Assembly: GCA_018985235.1 (NCBI GenBank)
Contig: JADGIG010000118.1
Span: 1-18,186 of the forward strand
DNA from: Sanchytrium tribonematis
Taxonomy: Eukaryota > Sanchytriomycota > Sanchytriomycetes > Sanchytriales > Sanchytriaceae
Direction: 5' to 3'
Length of the DNA stretch: 18,186 bases
A program made the translations under genes and the position numbers. The notes beneath the pieces were generated by a model. The model made no database searches. It saw only the letters and a program-made list of their open reading frames with translations, and was not told the origin of the DNA. Positions 1-8,532 of the stretch are shown here, piece by piece (the stretch's first letter is position 1; every line of letters starts with the position of its first letter).

Positions 1-79
1 GATGATATTTAAGAAATGAATAAGAAGAGAGAGTGACTTTAATAAACATTCGTTATTATAAAATGGAGATGATTCAACC
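1..79 (+). repeat. Left terminal direct repeat (partial)
   Basis: Identical over 79 bases to 3972-4050; the match ends at position 79, after which the copies diverge. It contains AATAAA at 41-46, TATAAA at 57-62 and the first ATG of gag-pol at 63. It begins at the first base of the window, so the true left end may lie outside. Confidence 0.9.
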
Positions 80-3000
80 TACTATTTCGGATTTCAGTCG
101 ATCTATGAGTAAATACGACCCCGAGAAGGTGAGTTTTAAAGGATGGCTAAGCGCATTTGAGAAGAAACTTGGTCTTTACGACATTGAGCGTGAAAAAGAC
201 AAGATTCGTTTATTAATTAATGGCTTGCCTCAAAAATGGGAACTCTATGCCATGCAACATGGGGAGGATCAGGATGGTCGATTAAGCTATGAAAAGATAA
301 AAGAAGTCCTTCGAGAAAAATGTTTGGAGGAGGTGAGTTTAGAAGATTTTTGGGATTTGAAAATGGAAAGAGATGAGAGTGTCGATGAATTTGCAGATCG
401 TTTGAAACGAATGTCAGAGGATCTCCGTATTGATGAGAAAACAGTGATTCGCCAGTTTCGTGTATCTTTGAAATTTGGAATTCGAGAAAGAATGAGTGCG
501 ATGACATATTCCTCATTACAAGAAGCCGTGTGGAGTGCCAAAAATGTGGAACGAGATTTAAATGAAAAGGCAAGGTATACAAAAGCATTTAGTGATCCAA
601 GTGGAAAATGCAACAAGTGCAATGGCGAGCATAAAGGCAGATGTGTGAGATGCTTCAAATGTAGCAATTGGGGACACAAGTCTGAGCAATGCACTACTAC
701 CAATCCGGACATCAACAATCTCGAAATTGAAAAAATAAATGTTGAAGAGTATGTGCCTGGTTTTATTAATGATGTTGCATTTAAGATTATGATAGACACA
801 GGAGCAAGTATTACCGTGATCAATGAGAAGAATTTTGGCAAGTTAAAGTTGGATTTGGAAAGCACGGATGGGACTGTCTCAGCGGGATATTCAAGTATTG
901 AAATTTTGGGTACTAGCGCATTAAATGTGAGATTGCAGAATAATTTAGAATTCGAGCAGATTTTTCATGTTTTGGAAGGGGAATTTCCAAAAATCCCCAT
1001 AATTGGTCGTGACTGTCTTTGTGGTAAATTGAATGCGAAATTGGAAGTGCGATTGGAATCAGTGAATCTTCTAGAAACAGATCAAAACAGGGAGTTTTTG
1101 GAGTTGTTAGATGGAAAATTGAGTCATTTAAGTGTAGAAGATAAGAATGAGGTAATTGAAATTGTATGTAAATATTCCGTCGATAATACAAAGCCGATAA
1201 ATTTACCACCTGTGAAATTTGAATTAAAACCTAATGCAGATTTGAGTGCATTGCAACAGAAACCATACAAGGAACAGCACCAGGAAGAAATGCAGCGAAT
1301 TATTGAAAAGGGGATAAAGAATGGCCATTTTAAACATGGTATTTCAAGTGTGTCGTCTCCCGCATTTCTCGTCAAAAAGCCAAATAACAAAGGGTGGCGA
1401 CTCGTAATCGATTACAGGCTTCTAAATACTCAACTATTGAAGACGGGACAGCCATTGCCAATAATTATTGATTTACTGAACTCAGTTCATGGCTCAGAGG
1501 TGTTTAGCGTTTTCGATCTCGAAGACGGCTTTCACCAATTGGGTGTGGATGAGGCCACTGGTAAACTGCTTAGTTTTGTGACATCTGATGGAATGCAATA
1601 CGAGTTCAACAGACTGGGCCAAGGTGCATCTCCTAGTCCTGGCATCTTTCAGTATAATTTGTTGACCATTTTGAAACAGTTGAAGAATATGGGATTATAC
1701 ATTGATGATTTATTGCTCCACGATCGAGATATGACAGCCCATAAAGCACAATTGCGGGATTTAATTGGTATATGTAATGAATATAATCTCAGAATTAACT
1801 GGAATAAAGCACAATTATGCAAAAGTAGCGTCGTCTATCTTGGATTTGAATTGGATAAACATGGATTTAGACCTAAGGGGGAGTATCTGAATGAATTACA
1901 TACACTAGCAAGTCCTCGCAACAAAAAGGAAGTGCAGAGACTGATTGGGATGGTGAATTGGATCAAGCAGTTTGTGAAGGGATATGAGATTCTCATTCAA
2001 CCAATTCGACGACTTCTTAAAGTGGATAAGTTTAAATGGACCACAGATGCAGAAGAGGCATTTCGCAGCATCATTACTCAAGCTGAAAAGACAGATTTGA
2101 AGTATTTTAGTAGTGGGGATTTCGATCTTTATTGTGATGCATCGAAAAGTGGGATCGGTGGAAGTTTGTATCAAAATGACAAGCTGGTTGCATTATTTAG
2201 CAAGTGCTTAAGTGATACTGAGTCTTCATGGAACTCATTTGAAAAGGAAATGATGGCTGTGCAATATGGACTAAACAAATATGGTCGATTTATTGGAAAT
2301 CAGTTAGTACGAGTGCACACAGATAATGAAGCAGTAGGTTACTATATTCAAGGATACGGGAATAAGACATCTCCCAAGGTGCGTCGCTGGATAGAAACAA
2401 TCTTGGACTATAATGTGGAATATGTCAAGATAAGTGGAAAAGACAACACCCAGGCGGATATTCTAAGTCGTATGCCTCATCAATCAACTCCTTCTATTAA
2501 TGTTGTTGATCTAGATGTTGAAGATGGATGGATTAATAATTTAGAAATGGTGTGTGCAGTGGAAACTCGCTCAAAGAGAAAATTGCAAGAATTACATGAT
2601 TCTGATGATGTGCCAAATCATGAGCAGTCTAAAAAGCCACGGATTGAATATTCTGCTGCTCTGCCAGTGTCTGTTGTGGAGGAACCTGTTAGGGAGGAAT
2701 TTAATGATGAATTGAGATGTGTTTGTAACTCTAAATTGGAAGTTGACACATTAATACAATGTGATATTTGTGATCATTATGTCCATAATACCTGCTATGG
2801 ATTACCAGAGAACATGGAAGGAATGCCATTTGAGTGTGAAATTTGCGACCAACATCAAGCAGAGAATCAAGGAGAACAGCCATCAAACAATCAGGAGTTC
2901 AATGATTTACTTAAATACTACCATAGAACACACCCTGGCATCAATGCAATGCAGATTCTAATGAAATCAATTGATTATCCCAACAAGTTCCAGTTAATTG

Positions 3001-3695
3001 CACAATATGTTAATCGTTGTAAATTATGCAAGGAGAAGAGGATTCCCATTCAGAGCAAAATGACTCTCAGAAAACCCAATGAAATTAATCAGATTGTGGG
3101 TGCTGATGTGATGTACACAGATGATGAAGATTATCCATATGTTTTAATAGTGAAAGAATGTGTCACTGGATTCACTCATTTAGAGCCATTGACTAGCAAA
3201 CAACCAGAGGAGACCTTACGTGGTCTACTTCATTATATTTCCAAAGTAGGGATACCAGAGCAAATTGTCTTGGACGGTGGAACCGAATTTCTTGGAGCAT
3301 TTAAAGCCTTTTTGGATCAAGAGGGCATCAAATGCAATCCATGCACCAAGTCAATCCATCGTGAAAATGGGCTAGCAGAGAGAGGCATCCAATATGTACA
3401 ATCCATGTATAGAATTATTAGACAGGAATACCGTGAGTTACCATTTACTACTCAAATGGCGTTGTGTAATCATTGGATCAATTATAATCCCAAGTCGTTT
3501 GGATATTCTTCACAGCAAATGATGAATTTATTGTTTAAATCTGATATTAATACTAGTGATCTGAGACAGCAGATTATTGGTCGCATTAATGCAAAGAAGG
3601 TCAAGATTGAGAATAAGTTGAATAAGAGATTACGCAGTGTAGAACTGGAAGTGGGAGATTCAGTATTTTACTATAAGAAAGAAGGGTATCGCTAA
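63..3695 (+). CDS. Gag-Pol polyprotein of a Ty3/gypsy-like retroelement, with internal PHD finger; premature stop
   Basis: Makes capsid and the enzymes for reverse transcription and integration. Counting from the ATG at 63: gag-like region 1-195; CCHC knuckle (C-x2-C-x4-H-x4-C) about 197-210; protease with the DTG triad at 245-247; reverse transcriptase about 390-620 with YIDD at 546-549; RNase H about 685-800 with acidic residues in CDAS, HTDN and QADI. A C4HC3 PHD finger lies at about 886-928, and an integrase follows with an HHCC-like zinc site and DDE residues near D1015, D1071 and E1106. Gag and Pol are in one frame with no frameshift. ATG 63 or 69 fits best; both lie inside the left repeat, and the frame is open upstream without an ATG. 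The frame closes with TAA at 3693 but continues coding-like in the same frame to 3983. Confidence 0.88.
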   Translation: MEMIQPTISDFSRSMSKYDPEKVSFKGWLSAFEKKLGLYDIEREKDKIRLLINGLPQKWELYAMQHGEDQDGRLSYEKIKEVLREKCLEEVSLEDFWDLKMERDESVDEFADRLKRMSEDLRIDEKTVIRQFRVSLKFGIRERMSAMTYSSLQEAVWSAKNVERDLNEKARYTKAFSDPSGKCNKCNGEHKGRCVRCFKCSNWGHKSEQCTTTNPDINNLEIEKINVEEYVPGFINDVAFKIMIDTGASITVINEKNFGKLKLDLESTDGTVSAGYSSIEILGTSALNVRLQNNLEFEQIFHVLEGEFPKIPIIGRDCLCGKLNAKLEVRLESVNLLETDQNREFLELLDGKLSHLSVEDKNEVIEIVCKYSVDNTKPINLPPVKFELKPNADLSALQQKPYKEQHQEEMQRIIEKGIKNGHFKHGISSVSSPAFLVKKPNNKGWRLVIDYRLLNTQLLKTGQPLPIIIDLLNSVHGSEVFSVFDLEDGFHQLGVDEATGKLLSFVTSDGMQYEFNRLGQGASPSPGIFQYNLLTILKQLKNMGLYIDDLLLHDRDMTAHKAQLRDLIGICNEYNLRINWNKAQLCKSSVVYLGFELDKHGFRPKGEYLNELHTLASPRNKKEVQRLIGMVNWIKQFVKGYEILIQPIRRLLKVDKFKWTTDAEEAFRSIITQAEKTDLKYFSSGDFDLYCDASKSGIGGSLYQNDKLVALFSKCLSDTESSWNSFEKEMMAVQYGLNKYGRFIGNQLVRVHTDNEAVGYYIQGYGNKTSPKVRRWIETILDYNVEYVKISGKDNTQADILSRMPHQSTPSINVVDLDVEDGWINNLEMVCAVETRSKRKLQELHDSDDVPNHEQSKKPRIEYSAALPVSVVEEPVREEFNDELRCVCNSKLEVDTLIQCDICDHYVHNTCYGLPENMEGMPFECEICDQHQAENQGEQPSNNQEFNDLLKYYHRTHPGINAMQILMKSIDYPNKFQLIAQYVNRCKLCKEKRIPIQSKMTLRKPNEINQIVGADVMYTDDEDYPYVLIVKECVTGFTHLEPLTSKQPEETLRGLLHYISKVGIPEQIVLDGGTEFLGAFKAFLDQEGIKCNPCTKSIHRENGLAERGIQYVQSMYRIIRQEYRELPFTTQMALCNHWINYNPKSFGYSSQQMMNLLFKSDINTSDLRQQIIGRINAKKVKIENKLNKRLRSVELEVGDSVFYYKKEGYR
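2718..2846 (+). other. PHD finger inside pol, between RNase H and integrase
   Basis: The spacing CxC, CxxC, HxxC and CxxC with intervening W/F-like hydrophobic residues fits a Cys4-His-Cys3 PHD zinc finger, counting the Cys/His ligands from 2718. A basic, NLS-like stretch (SKRK and KKPRIE) lies about 25-45 residues before it. PHD fingers in cellular proteins commonly read histone H3 tails. Here it sits directly before the integrase zinc-binding region, where it could steer integration to particular chromatin; that role is inference. Confidence 0.8.
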
Positions 3696-3983
3696 TTGGG
3701 ACAAATCTCCCATTTGGCAAAAGTGTTGGAAATTACTAGAGATAAACAATATCTTATTGAATTGCAAGAAGATGAGCATGAAGTCTTGGCACACCCATCA
3801 CAACTAATTAAGATTGAAAATGAAGAATGGGAATTGGGGGAGGATTGTATAATGAATTCAAGTGAGTTAATCCCCATCCATTCATCTTTGAGTGACGTGA
3901 ATGCGCATCAGACCACTCGTGATGCTCAAGGATACGTGCAACCGTCGTATGGACCCAATCAAGATGGATCAGATGATATTTAA
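3696..3983 (+). pseudogene. In-frame continuation of integrase C-terminal region after TAA
   Basis: The 96 codons after the TAA at 3693-3695 are in the same frame and open to a TAA at 3981-3983. The first roughly 45 residues alternate hydrophobic and charged positions and end in a 'HPSQLIKIE' segment, as expected for the small beta-barrel that closes gypsy integrases. The stop therefore splits one domain. A nonsense mutation in this copy is the simplest reading; a leaky stop is possible. The tail runs into the right terminal repeat. There is no ATG at its beginning (first codon TTG). Confidence 0.7.
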
Positions 3984-4050
3984 GAAATGAATAAGAAGAG
4001 AGAGTGACTTTAATAAACATTCGTTATTATAAAATGGAGATGATTCAACC
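3972..4050 (+). repeat. Right terminal direct repeat
   Basis: Exact copy of 1-79. It contains the final stop of the polyprotein frame (3981-3983), AATAAA at 4012-4017 and TATAAA just before an ATG. The 5' limit of this repeat may lie further left, because the left copy is cut by the window edge. Ending the element at the CA of GATTCA (4047) would leave a shared 'ACC' that could be chance or part of the repeat. Confidence 0.88.
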
Positions 4051-4056
4051 CAATAC

Positions 4057-4696
4057 ATGAAATCAAATGGAATCGATGGTAGTGAATTTAATATTCAAGA
4101 ACCAGTCAAACCCGCATCTGCAATTGAAAGAGCCAAATCAATTTCTAGTTTATTGAAATCCGGATCTAGTAGCACCAAAAATTCAAATGATGGCCAAGCA
4201 TCTTCAAAATTGCAAATCTTTTTCAATTCTGACAAACCAACAAAAATACAAACCCTCAATGTAATCAATGAAAGCTGCCAAAGGTAACCCAATTAAAATT
4301 AAACACATCAACGATGTGTATGCAACAGTGTTATCCAAAGCCAATAAAGTGGCTGAAAGTGACCCGGAATTCTCAGATGCATTAAGTAAAGCTTTGACTG
4401 AAAATGCAAAATTAGACATACGTCAGTTTCTGAAAGGATTAATTCATGGCAACCAAGCCAAAGGCATGAAAGACATGAGTAAGTCAATCCAGGAACTTGA
4501 AGCATCAATGCCAAGCAAATTTGATCCTGCAAAATATAAAAGATTAAAACAGAATTACTTGGATGCTACAAAATCAGCCGAAATCCCTAATGCCCGAAAT
4601 TCATTATCAGAATTCATCAAAAAAAGTAAAGCGTCAACTGTTCCATTAACATCTAGAGTAACGGAAGCACCAGCACGAGCACCGCGAGTATTTTAA
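4057..4696 (+). pseudogene. Unidentified gene next to the retroelement, broken by a one-base frameshift
   Basis: Two overlapping frames together read as one protein of about 212 residues: frame 1 from ATG 4057 to a stop at 4285, and frame 2 from about 4268 to TAA 4694-4696. Removing one A from the GAAAG run at 4270-4274 would join them smoothly, giving a hydrophilic, helix-rich protein ('INEAAKGNP' across the join). No GT-AG intron of suitable length fits. The N-terminal half is Ser/Lys-rich and the C-terminal half is rich in Lys, Ala and Leu. No family was recognised. It starts 7 bases after the terminal repeat, and the frame is open back into the repeat, so its original 5' end may have been displaced by the insertion. 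A sequencing error cannot be excluded. AATAAA follows 4 nt after the stop. Confidence 0.55.
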
Positions 4697-4700
4697 ACAC

Positions 4701-4719
4701 AATAAATTTAAGAATTACT

Positions 4720-4724
<5 letters not shown>
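4701..4724. terminator. Paired poly(A) signals of two convergent genes
   Basis: AATAAA on the plus strand at 4701-4706 serves the gene ending at 4696. On the minus strand AATAAA (TTTATT at 4719-4724) contains the ArfGAP stop codon (4720-4722). The stops are 23 nt apart, so the transcripts must overlap or end within this gap. Confidence 0.75.
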
Positions 4725-5893
<1,169 letters not shown>

Positions 5894-6048
5894 TCAAAAA
5901 TTAATCGACGTGATTTGAGAATCATTTTGCATCAAATTCTGATATCCAATAGACTTTGGCAAACGTCCTTGGTAGTCTTTGGATTTGTCTTGCGCCAATC
6001 ACAGACTATAAAATCAAATTAAAAATAGATGACGGATTTCTGTCACAA

Positions 6049-6222
6049 ATGCGTCAAAAAACAACAATCAGATTTAAAAAGATGATGAGAACTAGAGCCA
6101 AACACGTCTTACTCAATCATATGAGTAGACTTAGTGAACGCGATGCCAGGGTCATTTTAATGTGTACCCAATTCTTGAGAAAGAAGGATTACATTCAATG
6201 TTTGCAAAAAATAGAACAATAG
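6049..6222 (+). CDS. Small basic protein, 57 aa, unidentified
   Basis: ATG 6049 to TAG 6222. The frame is open back to 5956 but has no earlier ATG, so this is the first in-frame start. The N-terminus is strongly basic (RQK, RFKK, RTRAK); the rest is predicted helical ('LSERDARVIL', 'FLRKKDYIQC'). No family recognised. It is transcribed divergently from ArfGAP and convergently with the methyltransferase, and AATAAA lies at 6240-6245, which supports a real gene end. An ATG at 6029 opens a 18-codon overlapping frame containing FCHKC, which could be an upstream ORF or an exon whose join I could not work out. The first exon may be missing. Confidence 0.5.
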   Translation: MRQKTTIRFKKMMRTRAKHVLLNHMSRLSERDARVILMCTQFLRKKDYIQCLQKIEQ

Positions 6223-6239
6223 CAAGAGATTAATTACTT

Positions 6240-6255
6240 AATAAACCAATTTATT
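6240..6255. terminator. Poly(A) signals of convergent genes
   Basis: AATAAA on plus at 6240-6245 for the small gene ending at 6222. TTTATT at 6250-6255 (AATAAA on minus) for the methyltransferase ending at 6264. Each signal lies in the other gene's expected 3' region. Confidence 0.7.
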
Positions 6256-6263
6256 CAATACGG

Positions 6264-6992
6264 TTAATGTTTTTTGGCAGTAAACACCAGTCTAGTCATT
6301 TCTTGATCCCCACTTCCCAATATTTCTTCCATTACTTCAATCTGCTTAAATCCAATTGATTCCAATAATCTACTCAATGTTACTCTATTATGTAGAAATC
6401 GATTCATTTCTGGTCTATTTAATCCAATTGTAGGTGTTTTAATCCATTCTACACCAATTTCACTCGTTGTTCCCACACAACAACCAAATAATACTCCATT
6501 GGTCAATAATGAATTCAATACATTTAATAAAAAGCATTCTACTTGTTCCTTACTCAAACAATGTAAAATCATTTGGCATGAAATCACATTAAATTGCATT
6601 AATTGTGATCTAGGGACTGCAAAATCCATAAATTGGGTATTGATATCCAACTCATCTTTAAATAATATAGATTGTCCAATTTGGTAATACGCATCGTGTA
6701 AATCAGACACAAATAATTGATTTTTAGGGATACCGTCCATCAATAGTTGTCTGGCATCTGTTCCAAAGCAGCATCCTAGTTCTAATACGGTTAATGAGTG
6801 TAAATGATTGATTAATGATGGATAATATGGATGTTGGTTGACTCTGGGAGTGGCAAACATTGCTTTTTCAATGCATCTATAGACATGATGGGATTCTTTG
6901 ACTTTGTTAATGGTATTTTGAATGCGTTGCAATGCTTCTTCATGGGTGATGTTGCAGTATTTCTCAAGAAATAGCGTGTTTGGAGTTTCCAT
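6264..6992 (-). CDS. Class I SAM-dependent methyltransferase
   Basis: 242 residues from ATG 6990-6992. Transfers a methyl group from S-adenosylmethionine to an unknown acceptor. The SAM-binding motif I is clear ('VLELGCCFGTDARQLL', about residues 70-85), followed by an acidic motif II position in 'FVSDLHDA' and a Rossmann-like series of strands. 'LGCC-G-D-RQL' resembles small cytosolic methyltransferases of fungi and other microbes whose substrates are mostly unknown. No signal peptide or membrane segment is seen, so it is likely cytosolic. A TTG three codons upstream extends the frame, but ATG is the natural start. It is divergent from the DUF2235 gene with about 213 bp between starts. Confidence 0.85.
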   Translation of the reverse strand: METPNTLFLEKYCNITHEEALQRIQNTINKVKESHHVYRCIEKAMFATPRVNQHPYYPSLINHLHSLTVLELGCCFGTDARQLLMDGIPKNQLFVSDLHDAYYQIGQSILFKDELDINTQFMDFAVPRSQLMQFNVISCQMILHCLSKEQVECFLLNVLNSLLTNGVLFGCCVGTTSEIGVEWIKTPTIGLNRPEMNRFLHNRVTLSRLLESIGFKQIEVMEEILGSGDQEMTRLVFTAKKH

Positions 6993-7205
6993 ATGTTGCA
7001 AAAATTAATAAAAGACATGTGGCATCATAAAATAGATTGTTAATGATGCTTCAAGTTTACTGGAATCCATCTTGAACCCATCATCCCCGTCATCACTTGT
7101 GTCACTCTAGAACAGTCACAAATCTATTTGATCCAATCAAAATCGCAAATTCAAATCATGTGCCATCTCGAATCCATCAAAGGGACAAACAATATTTTAT
7201 TTGAA
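6993..7205. promoter_or_regulatory. Divergent upstream region, methyltransferase / DUF2235 gene
   Basis: About 213 bp separate the two divergent start codons. It must hold both promoters. I see no clear TATA box or repeat in it. An in-frame ATG at 7158 lies here and could give the hydrolase a 16-residue N-terminal extension. Confidence 0.45.
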
Positions 7206-8519
7206 ATGTTCTTCACACTACTAACTCTAATTTATTCTAAACAGCTTAGTCTGTTCATAGATGGCACATGGGCTAATTTACAATCCAATACATCCATTGG
7301 CAAATTATTTCATGCACATCCGGGTATCTACTCCAATTATACCAATTCACAAAATATCACGACATATATTAAAATGCATCAGCACCAAATCGCATTTTAT
7401 TTGACTGGATTAGGCCATGAAACAGATATTACCATGAAATACGTCCAGGGATTATCCGGATATGGATTAGAAAACTATATTTTAGTATTATATGAATTTC
7501 TAGTAGATTATCTACTCCCAAATGACCAATTTTATATATTTGGATTCTCCAGAGGTGCAGAAACAGCCAGAATATTATCCAAATATTTATTTGATTATGG
7601 CATTCATCCCAATAACATCAATTTAATCACAACCACTTTATTACATCCTTATTATCCATCAGAAAAGGGATGGATTCCACAAATTAAAGCTATGGGATTA
7701 TTTGATTCTGTGCGTGCGATTTCTACCGCGCAGGGTGTCTTTAATTTAATTAAATCCCAAATTGCATTGGATAAACGTGATTTACAAGATGTTCAAGATG
7801 TCCAAGACACCATCCAAAATGCCCAACAAACTGTTCAACAGACTGTTCAAGAGAATATTCAATCTGTTCAAGACAATGTTTCAAATAATATCAAAGAAGC
7901 CAAAGAGAATATTCTGCAAAAAGGACTCCATATTTGGCATAAAATATCCCACATGTTCAAATCTAATACACTCATCAAGTATTCTGATGAATTACAACCC
8001 AATGTACTCAAATGTATCCATTTGGTGGCCATTAATGAATATCGATCTTTATTTAATTATTCGTCCATAGACACCAAACATCCCAATTACACTCTAAGAT
8101 ATTTCGTAGGTAGTCATGGTGATTTGGGTGGCTATTACAACAACAATAGATCCTTGATCGCATTAAATTACTTGGTTTCTCAAATTGATTATTTAAAATC
8201 ATTTGATTTATCCCCATTTTACCCAAATGGACTCCAATTACATTCATATGACTATCCCATATATGATTCATATTCAGAACCCTTGAAAGGATATAAAAAT
8301 ATGGATGCAAAAGCACAATTTTTACTGCCTTTATTTGAAAGGAATTTTGTGAATTATACGCAAAATGTAGATGAGTCTGTTAAAGAATTTGCAATGCATT
8401 ATAATATTACCTTGTTGGATGTGATGAATCGAAGTGTGATTATGCCATTATTGCGTGTTGCAGATGATTATTTGAGTGGAAATACGAGTGTGGTGAATGT
8501 GACACTAGAAATTGAATAA
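7206..8519 (+). CDS. Secreted DUF2235/Tle1-like alpha/beta hydrolase with amphipathic repeat insert
   Basis: 437 residues from ATG 7206. The chosen start puts a short hydrophobic signal peptide (MFFTLLTLIYS) directly in front of the domain, as in the neighbouring secreted proteins; ATG 7158 is an alternative. DUF2235 proteins include bacterial type VI phospholipase effectors (Tle1) and fungal hydrolases. Motifs seen: FIDGTW (about 17-22); nucleophile Ser115 in GFSRGA; Asp167 in LFDSV; a late His304-x-Asp306 in GSHGDLGG. These fit the Ser-Asp-His triad of the family. Residues about 190-238 are a Gln/Asp/Val-rich amphipathic helix repeat inserted between the Asp and His motifs. Several NxT/NxS sites suit a secreted glycoprotein. 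Lipid substrate is inferred from the family only. The TAA stop is inside AATAAA. Confidence 0.85.
   Translation: MFFTLLTLIYSKQLSLFIDGTWANLQSNTSIGKLFHAHPGIYSNYTNSQNITTYIKMHQHQIAFYLTGLGHETDITMKYVQGLSGYGLENYILVLYEFLVDYLLPNDQFYIFGFSRGAETARILSKYLFDYGIHPNNINLITTTLLHPYYPSEKGWIPQIKAMGLFDSVRAISTAQGVFNLIKSQIALDKRDLQDVQDVQDTIQNAQQTVQQTVQENIQSVQDNVSNNIKEAKENILQKGLHIWHKISHMFKSNTLIKYSDELQPNVLKCIHLVAINEYRSLFNYSSIDTKHPNYTLRYFVGSHGDLGGYYNNNRSLIALNYLVSQIDYLKSFDLSPFYPNGLQLHSYDYPIYDSYSEPLKGYKNMDAKAQFLLPLFERNFVNYTQNVDESVKEFAMHYNITLLDVMNRSVIMPLLRVADDYLSGNTSVVNVTLEIE
7773..7919 (+). repeat. Amphipathic Val-Gln-Asp repeat region within the hydrolase
   Basis: About 49 codons encode imperfect short repeats of the type VQD/VQN/VQQ spaced by three to four residues ('DVQDVQDTIQ', 'QQTVQQTVQENIQ'), ending in Lys/Glu-rich helix. 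The pattern resembles lipid-surface-binding amphipathic helices or a coiled coil. DNA-level repetition (CAAGATGTTCAAGATGTCC) shows it grew by slippage or duplication. Confidence 0.7.
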
Positions 8520-8532
8520 ATTGGATTTTATT
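8515..8532. terminator. Stop codons embedded in poly(A) signals of two convergent genes
   Basis: AATAAA at 8515-8520 contains the hydrolase stop (8517-8519). TTTATT at 8527-8532 contains the first EEP gene's stop (8528-8530) on the minus strand. Only 8 nt separate the two coding regions. Confidence 0.8.

Larger units (their letters stand above)
1..4050 (+). mobile_element. Ty3/gypsy-like retroelement with PHD finger, flanked by 79-bp direct repeats
   Basis: A single long reading frame carries, in order, a gag-like region, CCHC zinc knuckle, aspartic protease, reverse transcriptase, RNase H, PHD finger and integrase. The RT-RNase H-integrase order is that of Ty3/gypsy (Metaviridae-type) elements. 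Positions 1-79 and 3972-4050 are identical and are read as the visible parts of the terminal repeats. The left copy is cut by the window start, so full repeat length and target-site duplication cannot be measured. The identical repeats suggest a recent insertion, but an in-frame TAA at 3693-3695 interrupts the integrase C-terminal region. No envelope gene is seen. The element abuts the gene at 4057. Confidence 0.9.

Noticed and set aside
217-2174. Several open frames of 88-192 codons on the minus strand opposite the retroelement
   Set aside because: They lie antisense to a well-supported gag-pol frame, show no domains and have compositions typical of reverse-frame shadows.
4261-4283. A GT-AG intron to repair the frameshift in the gene at 4057
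   Set aside because: The possible pairs give 14, 23, 30 or 45 nt, none of which connects the two frames; 19 nt from 4261 or 4284 does not end in AG. A one-base indel fits better.
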